64,000 bases of DNA, taken from assembly GCA_026260175.1 (NCBI GenBank), contig JAKCWW010000125.1, forward strand, positions 1 to 64,000, read 5' to 3'. Shown piece by piece: positions 48,755 through 59,335 of this stretch. Origin of the DNA: Reticulitermes lucifugus (Eukaryota; Arthropoda; Insecta; Blattodea; Rhinotermitidae). The notes beneath the pieces are model-generated. The model worked only from the letters and a program-made list of their open reading frames with translations. It did no database searches and was not told the origin of the DNA. A program made the translations under genes and the position numbers. Numbering within the stretch: the stretch's first letter is position 1; each line of letters opens with the position of its first letter.

Positions 48755-48915
48755 TCTTGAGGAGCACGCGATATCCCGATCTGTACGGCCACTACCACGA
48801 GCTGGACGACTGGAGTTTGATTCCCGGGCGGAACAGGGAAGTTTCTCTTTACCACCGTGTCCAGACCGACTCTAGGACCCACGAGCGCCGACCTAATGGG
48901 TACTGAAAGCTTATT
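48755..48915 (+). mobile_element. SINE A head fragment
   Basis: Box-B-like GGAGTTTGATTCCCGGGCGG, then CCACCGTGTCCAGACCGACT, GGACCCACGAGCGCC and CTAATGGGTACTG follow the first half of SINE A. The 3' half is absent. It faces away from the 48424 fragment, 150 bp apart. Confidence 0.6.
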
Positions 48916-49574
48916 AGATCTGTTATACGGGTACTTTCAGTAGTGTACGTGCAGCGCTCAGCGCTCACCACTCTGTGTTATACAACATAGAAACAATGAA
49001 GATTGTTCCAAACCCTCCTACAAACATAGTCGGAGGCATCCTCCCTCTCGCTTGCTTCATTAGCCGACCGCAATGTGCATATAGGCGGTAAGTAAACAGC
49101 GGCCCGCGGGTCTAATACGGGACGCCAGTGTAGGGGAGCAACAACCCCAACTGGTCATCATTACACAGTTAGAGTGCCGCAGGGTGTATTCAGGAAGGGT
49201 GAGGGATGTTGGGATGTTGGGTTAGCTTGTTGGGTGGAATATAAGGTCTAAGACTGCAATGAGTGCAGGAAACTACAACATAACATGCGAGCAGTCGTGA
49301 CGTAATAAAGCGCTCTGCGTTAGTATGATTTAAACTAGGAAAATTGGCTTAGAAGACAGCGCGATTGGTGGATCAAAGTTTGAAGTTACGATCTGCAATT
49401 AGAGTTACAGGGTCCTCCGTCGTTGTTGCTAAAGAAGTTGCCAGCTTTCATGGACCCCAAAAGGTCATCTTTGTGTTCACGAAATCCCGCTATTGGAACT
49501 GATCCTGATGCAGCTAATTTGATTTCATATGCAAACTCCATGGAACTTAATTCTCCATGACAAGCTATTAGGTG
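48916..49574. other. Unassigned DNA
   Basis: A GC patch AACAGCGGCCCGCGGGTCTA at about 49096 may be hAT debris. Otherwise nothing recognised. Confidence 0.4.
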
Positions 49575-49850
49575 CTGAAATGGGCAAGAAATTTTCTAGG
49601 CTTGTTACCGTGTTCAAAGTGCCCACCACTAGACTGTATTCTGAGCCAAATAAATCTAGTACACGCCCTTCTTTACTACCTCTTTAAGGTCTATTTTAAT
49701 ATTGTTCTCCCATCTATGCTTAGACTTTTCAAGCAGTCGCTTTCGTTCAGATTGCCGAAAAAAGTTCTGAGTGACTTTCCCTTCGTTGCTATGCTTTCTA
49801 CCTGTCCCGTCCAGCTCATCCTCTTTGATGATTCCACATAGCCTATTCAT
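49575..49850 (-). mobile_element. LINE 3'-region fragment (TTAG-tailed family)
   Basis: The minus-strand frame contains HRWENNIKIDLKEV, a close match to the 'RWEDNIKMDLKEV' signature near the C-terminus of this LINE family. It is preceded by ERKRLLEKSK at the position of 'GKRPLGRPR'. The (TTAG)n tail was not seen. Confidence 0.65.
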
Positions 49851-49884
49851 ACTTTGTATATTGAAATCTATTTGAGCATCCCAT

Positions 49885-50100
49885 GACCTAGGCTCAGTCG
49901 CCGGCCTCTCATATCAGAAACCCGAGCTCAATTCCAATAGTGTATTTGTTGTGTTTGTGGCGGACAAACTGGTAATCGAACAGGTACTGCTGTTTCCCCT
50001 GTCAGTAACATTTTACAAATGCTTTACGCTCATATTTCAATTAAGTAGCACGGATGCTACATAATTTTTTCAAATAACAGCGTCGTTAAATAAACACACA
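49885..50100 (+). mobile_element. SINE B copy
   Basis: Head CCTAGGCTCAGTCGCCGGCC and CCCGAGCTCAATTCCAATAG (eroded box B), then TGTGTTTGTGGCGGACAAAC, GCTGTTTCCCCTGTCAGTAA and the tail CAGCGTCGTTAAATAAACAC at about 50080-50099. Confidence 0.75.
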
Positions 50101-50154
50101 CGTGAAAGATATAATAACATATATGTTCTTCCAAATAGAGACAACGTTGGACAC

Positions 50155-50425
50155 ATAGGCCTAGCCCTAAATGGGAGGATAATGGCTAACATATATTATG
50201 GACTTTAAAGAAAAGAGGTGTGCATCGACGCTACATGGCCTTGACAGCGTCTTTAAACCGTACTCCTAAAAATAGGTGAGCATGTGTGGACTGGGTTCTG
50301 GCGCTGGTTGGCTAGATGGGCTTCCCGAATGTGACAATAAATTTTCGCTTTCCTTAAAACGAGAGAAATTTCTCAACTAGATATGAAACTATTAACTCGT
50401 TAAAATGGACTGTGCAGTTACTTGG
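50155..50425 (+). mobile_element. LINE 3'-end fragment (TTAG-tailed family)
   Basis: CTAAATGGGAGGATAATGGC parallels 'RWEDN'. The 3' end AGAAATTTCTCAACTAGATA corresponds to AATTTCTTGACTAGCTGAG at 34293. Highly diverged, with no open frame. Confidence 0.5.
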
Positions 50426-52029
50426 CTATTAAGTACACACCAAATTACCGGCAGGCGCAAGAAACTGGTGAAAGGAATGGCGTTTTTGCAAATATCGAAG
50501 CATCGCAACATACTCTGCGGCTAGAATAGATTTAAATGTTAATTCGCTACAGTAAACATTGGATAATCTTGCTTATTTGCACAATTATGTTGCGATTTCC
50601 ATCAATAAATCATATGAACCTTCAAACATAATGTACGATGCTTACCCGACAAACAATCAAAATAACCTAACTTTGGATTGTAATGCGGTTGGAACGTTTG
50701 TTTTCATGTTTCAAAGTCCAATGACGCTTCACTCTAAATTTCAAGTGGTATATTTATGACAAGCGAGTATGACACAGGGAAACAATATTTTATTTCGAAA
50801 ATTCAGCGGCTTACACATTACACAGGCTTTGTGTGGGCTGCATATCTCGCACTCTAAGTAATCTCGATACGCCCACTTCTTGACCCAGATGCAGACTGCG
50901 TCTTAGAACCGACCGTGCAAGTAGTTGTTACCGTCATCAGCAGCTCACACAGCAACCAGCCAGCCAACGAACACGTGGCTTACATCATGATCCAGACAGG
51001 TACTTAGTGAACACGTAAAATTGTCTGCGAACCAGACGTAAAGGTCTAAAGTAAGTGTTTATACACAACATGCACTATGTAGTTTTTGCGATGCCCGCGT
51101 GCCGGAAAATAACAAGATCAAATATTGTCAGCAATGATTTCTTATCATGTCAGGCGGATGTAAGTAGCACATGTAAGAATGTAATTCAGGATAATGCACA
51201 AGGTTGTTTGTAGATGACGTGCCAGTATAATCAACACACAAGTTATCCGACTGGAACAGGTCATAATTTCCCCATTATTGATATATATATATTCCTGGCA
51301 TGAGAAAATAGTAGTCTATTTGACAATATAGCCATATACCCTAATGGTCGTGTTTTTTACTAGTTTATTGTGGCTGACCCGTTGTGAGATCCTTGGCTAT
51401 TATTCTATCTACCTATTTAATTGCTTAGATAATTACGAATGACTAATTACAAAACTAATGAAACATCAAATTAATTAAACACTATACTCTCTATATTACT
51501 GTGTGTAGATTCGTCACCTGTTTATACACACACCCCGTCGGATGCGCTGTACTGCTCTACATGTTCCGATCCATTGCACATTTCATGGCGAAACAGCTGC
51601 GTTTTTATCTTCGTGGCACTTTACAGGATATTCTTCGACATGATTACTGTAGGAAGTTTCGGCTATCGTTGATAGTACAGAGCTTGCCCCGACTATTTCA
51701 CGCACATTATTTTACTCCATTTGTAAAGCTTCATCATTCTGTTTCTTGACTGCGTTCCTGAAAAATCAGTGATAACTTGTCTTATTTTTGTGTTTCACAG
51801 GAGCTCAACAGCAGCTCCAAAAATTCTGGCATACTTTTAACATTTTTCTTACAATTCCTCTGTAATTAACTTAACTGCTTCGATAAAAGGTTTTATAATC
51901 ACACTCCTTTATAATCAGAGTCCTACATAGGCTATATGAATTTTCCCCGTCATTTATTTAGGATATTTAATTTAAATTTTGTACAGGCTCAAATAATCTT
52001 GCAAGCTGACGCTCTCCTAACCCGCTTCG

Positions 52030-52032
<3 letters not shown>
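50426..52032. other. Unassigned AT-rich DNA
   Basis: No recognisable gene. Frames at 50559-50759 and 51501-51749 lack domains. Confidence 0.5.
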
Positions 52033-52092
<60 letters not shown>

Positions 52093-52163
52093 NNNNNNNN
52101 NNNNNNNNNNNNNNNNNNNNNNNNNNNNNNNNNNNNNNNNNNNCACACACACACACACACACA
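52033..52163. repeat. (CA)n microsatellite containing an assembly gap
   Basis: A long CA tract (52033-52092) runs into 51 N (52093-52143) and resumes as CA to 52163. The true length is unknown. Confidence 0.95.
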
Positions 52164-55100
52164 AATATATAGGCCTACACACCCAGTAAAGAAATTACGT
52201 GCGTACCGTACTGGATAGCTTGAATTCTGCGATTTTGTGTTTACGTTGTGCTCGGATCATCCAAGGAGTAGGTCTGTCTAATCTGTGTTTGTCATTCGGC
52301 GCATATACAGGCTTTTAGAAAGGGTAAAGTCTGTCCGAGGATTTGTAGAAAATGTGTAAATGCTTCTGCGTTCTAGAGATAATTTCTTACTGGGAGAACG
52401 CCTGGTACCTGTTTCGCCACCTTTCAAGAAGAAAAATTATAAAGCTTTTTATTGTTTAATTTTCTCTGTTCCTCCCTTGCTTCACATCTGTGTCAAAATA
52501 TTCAGCTCGGCTCTTTGTGTGGAACTACAGTTCTTTATATTTGCTGTGCAGAATCAGAGCAGGTTTGCGTTTCATTTACACAATAGCAACGAAGACTTAC
52601 CACGGAAACACACAAACAAAGGGGAATATTAACTTTTTCTTCAAAAAGTTAATTCAGAAAAGATTAAAGTGTCTGAATTTATGACAGGTTTCGCAGAGGA
52701 ACTTGGTGCAGCATTTATGTTACAGAATATGGTACTGGTGTACGAAACACAAGTGTGTGATAAAGAGAGATTTAGGAACAAGAGCGTGAAGCAGACACGT
52801 GAGGCAGGCACTGTCCACGCCTGGGTCCATATATATTTCAATGACACTTTCCGTAAATTGTTACGTTATTTTTATTTTTTCAATTTAATATTCGGTAGCG
52901 TGACTTTATGTACCATCGGTCTGAACATAGATGACACACAGTGAATAATCAAAGCTTTAGGAATACGCATCTACTTCAAATCCGACCATCCCACGTTCCT
53001 CGCACACAAAATCCAACACCTACTACCCCCGCTAACCCCCGAAATTCCACTGTAGAGCTGAGTTAACTTGTTCATATTCAACACAACGGATTTGCAATGG
53101 AGATGTACGCTAATCACCTCTAACACCCCCAGCCCACGTTACTCTCCCATTCTCCCCCCACCCCGACCAATAGTCCCTATGAATTTGGCCTGTCGTAGTA
53201 GTGGTGATGGTGATGGTGGTGGCTGTGGCAATGAGGATGCTACACTGTATTCCAAAAGGGGTGTTTTGGAAAGGGGTTGAGAGAATATTTGCACTGCCCA
53301 CGAGGTATAATAAGGGTTGAGGGGTGTTGTAAGTTGGGGGTTTCAAAACATTTCACTACAGCGTGGTGCTTTTTGTATGAAGATTTTTGTCAAAGGGATT
53401 CATCTTTGTGTAGGAGCTCTTCGCGTGTGTTATTATGAATGCGCATACGTTTAAAAAATGTAATTTTAAATGGTTGGTTTTGTTCCTAAATTAGCTTCAT
53501 ATTGTGCTGTAAACAATTACAAAAACAACACGCTCCTCAGGTTGCCGCTGTCATGTTGCCCATATTTACTATCAAATTATGCCAGATTCGTGGACTTAGC
53601 ACAGATTACAAATCATAACTTACAACAAAGTCCCACACTTGCTCTTTGTGCATTTGTCTATCTCTGTTTACGCTAAAATTATGTACAGCAATAGCGCGTG
53701 CTTCACATATACTTAAGATCGGTCTACACGAAATTTCGACATTTGTTTAATCCCGTTTTTAATTCACTGCTTGTTGTAAATTGAATGATTTTCACCACAA
53801 TGACAAACAATCACAAATTATCAGAGAATATTTAAATATATTGCCTGCAAAACATTTCACAACTTCTATATCATCCTGTCAATACCGAAGGTATTTCCCG
53901 TAACTTTCACATTATGTCACTATCTTTGTATTACCTATCATCAGTCAAAGTAACAACAATCATTGTTTTTTATTTCGATGGTTATAACTTAATGATGCTT
54001 TTATGATTTTTATGCATATTAGATGCAGTGATCAGAGAAAGAAATTTTTGCAACCTAGACCTCTAACATAGCTGCAGGATTGGAATGGCATATGAAACCA
54101 GAAACCAACGTAGCCTGAGAAACGCCTGATTTTATTGTAACAACCCCAGTTCTAGAGCCAGTGAAGAAATTACTGGAATATTCTGAGCGTAACTGTGTAT
54201 AGAAGAATGGAGAATTTTATACATTAAGAAACCACAAAACTAGTGTCATCTATAGAGAAACGTGTTTTCGGATATTTTAAATTGAAGTCTATTCCAGGAT
54301 ATCGTATTTATTCAGCTTCAAACATACAGGACTACCATGTATTGCAAGTAGACAAAATTATACTGCCTTTGCTTCTAAAATGTCGTATATCTGCCATTAA
54401 TACTAAATTACATTCATGTTTTGCCACCACAACAAATCTATCTATCTACCTAAATACCTACCATTTTAAGTACACTGCCGACAGTGGCGCCTCTAGCAGC
54501 AACCTTACCAGTAAGTTCAAACATAAGATGCATATTATGAATAATAAAATATTTATTTCCGCTTGTAAAATTTATTAGATTAGACACACGTGGATATTAG
54601 ATAAAGTCCAGCAATTTAATTTGTGTTATTTCACGTTAAAATTATCTTATAGTCTATATTCAGACTGTAGCAGGACTGCACAAAGTAATAACAGCATCAA
54701 CGTACTAGCTTCTCCAGCATGTTCTGCATTGGAGTCGCAGTGAGAGGTAACTGAAAAGCACAGGAAGAATAATGATCGGCAGAAAAGCAGAATACGAACA
54801 TATCTACCAGAGAACCAACACAATCAGTCTGCTACTGACCACGGGCTTTCGTTCTGCAAAGTAGGCCTTAAACCTTCTGAGATAAGGTCTGTGCCTGTGT
54901 CATTTCATTTCAAGGAAAATATTTTAAAAGTTTCGAAATAATTTTAAGGTTATGTGTTTGTTAGCTTATATTAATTTTGTCTGATAGCATAAATTTCATG
55001 GAAAGGTGAAATGGCACTTTATGAAAAGTAGAGATTACATGGGGGTTGAAGCATGGGAAAGAGGATTTTAAAATATTAGTGGCTACTTTCATTTTGCATC

Positions 55101-56249
55101 TAAATGCCTGAAACCTGAAACCCGTTTCTGCAAAGCCATTACATTAATAAACGAAAATATTTGATCAATTGAATCCATAAATACATATTGGTTTTACTTT
55201 ATATTGCGCATGTTGTTAACGGATTACCGGGGGAACGCAAGAGGGAAGTACAATTCACAGAGCTCTCTATTTTGGTAAAATGCATAATTTAAAAATTTAA
55301 CACATGTAACACTGCTGTAAAATTTAGTATTTAAAATGTTCATAGAATTCTTCACTGTGTAATCAGATGCATGAAATGTCTATTTGTAACAAATAATGTA
55401 TAACTAATATTTTAATTAGTAGAAACCCGAATTTAGTCCACAGGAATTAAAACTTTTCATCTCGATGTGTAGGTTTAATGTGGCGTTATGGCATAATCTG
55501 CATGTACAAAGTGCTTTGAATTGTAATGCTGTAAACAAAGTTTGGGTTTGTATAATGGAATTGCATTTTCATATTTATTATCTAAATAATAAAATATTGT
55601 TAAAAGTGTACCTACATGTTATAAACTAAATACTACTACAGAACTTTGGAAAATTTGTAAAAAAGAAAATGCATCATTATGGTGAAAAAACAGATGGTTA
55701 AAATTACTTAGGCCCATTATAAAAGGTCTATTTTTTTACCGCTTGGCGTATGTCTCATTTCCGGCTATGGTATATACCAATGTCGACACTGATGTACTCG
55801 TATTTGTATTGAAATGCGGTAGGGGGTTTCCTGTTTTAAGTATCGACCGATATAATGGCTGTCATGTGGTTTCCCCTCAGTTTCTGCGGGCGACTGAAGG
55901 GACAACATCTCCTTCCGAATGTTTACCTACGCTTCATACTTCATCATATTTTTGTCTCATTCTACACAACAGCACAACTTTAAAAAAAATGTCGCTAAAT
56001 AAAAATGCAATCACTCTCTCGAAGCCCATAAAATTATATTTAGGTTTATACTGTGTCTGCTAGGTTTATGACACCGTGTACACTGGTATATGGATACCAC
56101 CGTTTCGAAGAAGCTTAATGCCTCCCTCTTCACAGATTAAGTGAAGAAGCTGGGGAAGAAGTGTCCGTCCGGAAAGTTAGAATACACCTACCACAATACA
56201 CGCTATCACAACTTACAAGAATATATAAATATATATTTTGCCGCTATAG
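52164..56249. other. Unassigned DNA
   Basis: About 4 kb. A short GGTGAT-type repeat lies at about 53198-53224. Open frames at 52669-52944, 54243-54578 (111 codons) and 55743-56063 (106 codons) give products with no domains I recognise. Confidence 0.5.
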
Positions 56250-56755
56250 TAACCTAAGAAGATTCTTTTCACCAGCAAACTGGACTTAAATTTAAGGAAG
56301 AAGCTAGTAAAGTGCTACATTTGAAGCATTGCTTTCTTTGGTGCTGAAAAGTGGACACTTCGGAAAGTAGATCAGAAATACCTGGAAAGTTTTGAAATGT
56401 GGTGCTGGAGAAGAATGGAGAAGATCAGTTGGATCAATCGTGTGAGAAATGAAGAAGTATTACATACAGGCAAGGAGGAGACGAATATCCTACATACAGT
56501 ACAAAGAACAAAGGCCAACTAGATTGGTCACATCTTGCGTGTAAACTGCTTTCTAAAACACGTGATTGAAGGAAAGTTAGAGGGAAGGTTAGAAAGATGA
56601 GGAAGAAGGCGTAAACAGCTGCTGGATGACCTTAAGGAAAAAGAGAAGATAGTGGAAGTTGAAAGAGGAAGCACTAGATCGCACCCTGTGGAGAACTCGC
56701 TTTGCAAGAGGCTACGGACCTGTCGTGAGACAGACAACAGAATGAATGAATATTA
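56250..56755 (+). mobile_element. LINE 3' end, RTE-like C-terminal region with (GAAT)n tail
   Basis: One frame encodes LDLNLRKKLVKCYIWSIAFF, then AEKWTLRKVD, FEMWCWRRMEKISWINRVRN and IGHILRVNCFLKHVIEGKLE. This is the conserved tail region after the reverse-transcriptase domain in RTE/BovB-like and related insect LINEs. Stops and at least one frameshift follow ('KANxIGHIL' has a stop; the frame shifts near the GRRRKQLLDDLKEK segment). It ends DRTLWRTRF-type in another frame and a GAATGAATG tail. 5'-truncated: no RT catalytic motif is present. The 3' end matches the insertion at 37375. Confidence 0.85.
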
Positions 56756-57202
56756 ACGTCCATTATAATACTGGCACATATAGCTTTCACATGCAATCAT
56801 AAGGTCTGAGAATGGAATAGCAACGTAATTAAGGATAATTAGTTAAATTAGCCAGTCACTGCGGGCGTGTCCTCTTGAACCGTATGGTCACAAGGACAAA
56901 TCCATTTCCAAAAGGACTTGCGAAGAGTTGATCTCATATTCAGAAATTATATGTTATTTATAATAAATTAAATTAATTATAAAACTCGGCTGTTGTTACT
57001 AAAACCATAACCGGAATGTAAACAACTGGAATTGGAATTTCCTGCATCCTTATATCGATAACTAACTTTTGAAAATTAATAAGACGAACATCTTACGCGA
57101 CCAGTATTGCTTTTGAAGCGGCGCTTTATTTTTAAATTAATTTATTTACAATAAATTCCTATAAGTATATAAATACACAATATGATTCTCAAAATAAAGG
57201 GC
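56756..57202. other. Unassigned AT-rich DNA
   Basis: No recognisable features. Confidence 0.5.
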
Positions 57203-57373
57203 ATTTACCGCTTCATCTTTCTAATGGAAGCATACATATTAGAGGTGGCGATACCAAAATGCATATTGAATTGACAGTGCATAATTTTTTCACATGTATG
57301 CTTATGTATAAAAGGTATATGATATAGGCATCTACAATATATGTGCTTCCATTAGAAAGGTGAATCGGTGAAT
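57203..57373. mobile_element. MITE-like element with 38-bp inverted repeats
   Basis: ATTTACCGCTTCATCTTTCT at 57203 and the complement of the sequence ending 57373 (ATTCACCGATTCACCTTTCT on the minus strand) start two 38-bp arms that match at about 33 positions. Both arms share CTTTCTAATGGAAGCA. The 95-bp centre is AT-rich. No coding capacity and no clear target duplication. Confidence 0.6.
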
Positions 57374-58061
57374 AATGTTTAGTGTAAGAAACATACATAA
57401 TATAATAATACACTTTGTGTCTAAAAAGTAGAGTTTTTAGTGTTAAACCTGGTGGTACTTCTACAGACACTGAGATTTAAGGGGTTAATCACGGTATTGT
57501 ATGTCTTGATCCACTGTCCATGGTCGGATTCGTTAGGACAGCAGACAAATGCTACCAACGTTACAAATATAGCCCTTTGCACCCCAGAAGCATCCCATTT
57601 TATAAATTGTTTTTTAATCCTGTCACGTTTCCTCTGAACCTCACGCAATACTGGAGTTAAGCTAAGGAAATGTCCTGCAGCGATTACTTGATTCGACATC
57701 TGAAACTGAGACTATAAAATCGAAGTGTGTATTATGGTCGTAGAATTAGTTACAAAGCAACTAAGCTTCAATAAGAAAACATTTAGATTTAACCAAGTAT
57801 CATTTATTAAGCCCATATGAGTACTGGTGTCGGTCAGAAAATACGTTTACAATGCATTTATTGTGGATTTTCCATGTTCCACTCTAATAAGAACAATTCA
57901 CATATAAGTGTAGCGCTATGCAACTACTGCTCTGCATATTCCCGTCAAAATTAAGGTCTTCTCTATTTTTAGTACAAGTTCATGAAAGTTCATTTCCTTT
58001 ATCAGCAATTGTGTCAGATTTCCTTCCACCGCTCGGTCATTTTTAAATACGTTGCGGCACG
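57374..58061. other. Unassigned DNA
   Basis: A 92-codon minus frame (57421-57699) has no recognised domain. Confidence 0.45.
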
Positions 58062-58232
58062 CACTCCGTAGGACGCCTCTAAACGAGTGATCAGCACGTC
58101 GAAGAGGCCGCTACCTACACAACACAAGACAATACACTAAACAGAGAACATCTATTCTCTCAGACAGATTCGAACCCCAGCAATCGAGAGGCCGCAGACC
58201 TACACCTTGGACTACACGGCCACCGGGATCGG
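58062..58232 (-). mobile_element. SINE C copy
   Basis: Minus-strand head GCCGATCCCGGTGGCCGTGT, then TGCTGGGGTTCGAATCTGTC (box B), and GAGGCGTCCTACGGAGTGCG near the 3' side. Shorter than the other copies because the region beyond the GAGTCCTACC-like block is missing. Confidence 0.75.
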
Positions 58233-59204
58233 CAATATAACGTAGAGGGGAAGAAGTTTTCCTCCTTAATCTTCGAGAACTCTTTCGAATAAAATCATTA
58301 ATGGTGGAACTACGGATGTGTAAGACCTCCACAGTGTGATACACCAACGTCAAAACTACGAATTAAAAATGGCTGCCAAAAGCGTGGAACCGTGAAATTT
58401 GAAATCCGTATTCCAAAATTATAACATTTTACGGAAGATTTGTGACACAACACCCAATTTCTTAGTGGTGAGATATTAAAAAAAACTATCCGGACAATTA
58501 AAGTTAATGGAAGTGTCGTACTGGGACTACGTCTCACAGATTTGTACACCACAACATTTCAGAGTGTCTGCATAATTGAATTATTTTTATATGATTATCA
58601 ATGAACCACAGAAATCAATCTGAGGGCCTGGGGCTGTATAATCACCACCTACGCCTATTATAATATCAGTCTTTACAATAACATCAGAATATCGATTACA
58701 AAGAGAGCAACAAATTCTTATACCTTTAGGCTTCGTGTCGATAGGCATAACTGTAGAGACATCCCATAGGCAGGATGTCAGCACCACTCGAGATCATCTC
58801 AATGTTATGTCCTAATTCAATGACGTAAATAGGCCTAATAACAACATAAGAGACTTGCAAATATCTAAATTCTGACCAAAATTACAGTCACGTAATATAA
58901 AGGTATGAAGTTTTGTGTTGTAAGAAATGTTTGAACCGACATTCATTTCTTGTTAAGGTTCCTAGTGTTATAATTTGTACAATACGAAATAACAACATAA
59001 AGACAGAGCGAATTTGTTATTTATGTTCGCTCTCATGGCTATAAATAATGATTAGTTACAGCGGTAATGTGATACTGCATGCCTGGAAATATAATATCTC
59101 ATTATTTCTTGCCAGAAGATTTTCGTCCCATGCTGTCGTTCCAGTTTTTAAAAATATACTTAGTTTTGCGCGATTTGAAGTTCGCACAGTGGTGTTGCCG
59201 GAGA
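58233..59204. other. Unassigned DNA
   Basis: CAGATTTGTACACCACAAC near 58539 resembles a mariner-type end, but no partner end was found. Nothing else recognised. Confidence 0.4.
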
Positions 59205-59335
59205 TTAAAGTCTTCTGGGATGTTACCCATACAGAATGGTCAATAGTTACTGACGTTTCGACATATCGTACTGTCTCCATCTTCACGGTCAAACAGTCCA
59301 AAAGGATACAAGAGACATCATCCCAGAAAACTTGA
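59205..59335 (-). repeat. Hammerhead-like family 2 element (copy 5)
   Basis: On the minus strand at 59249-59290: GTGAAGATGG, then a GACA/TGTC hairpin, GAAACGTCAGTAAC (helix III ACGU, C17). Short inverted repeats flank it: CTTCTGGGATG at 59211-59221 and CATCCCAGAAAACTT at 59318-59332. The first core base is G instead of C and helix I is weak, so probably inactive. Confidence 0.6.

Noticed and set aside
51936-52182. Open frames through the CA repeat and N gap
   Set aside because: They encode only the dinucleotide repeat (His-Thr or Cys-Val) and unknown residues.
54243-56063. Open frames of 111 and 106 codons
   Set aside because: No domains, no flanking splice or promoter evidence, and lengths near the chance maximum for this much sequence.
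58539-58560. Mariner terminal repeat
   Set aside because: A single end-like string with no partner, no TA duplication evident and no transposase nearby.
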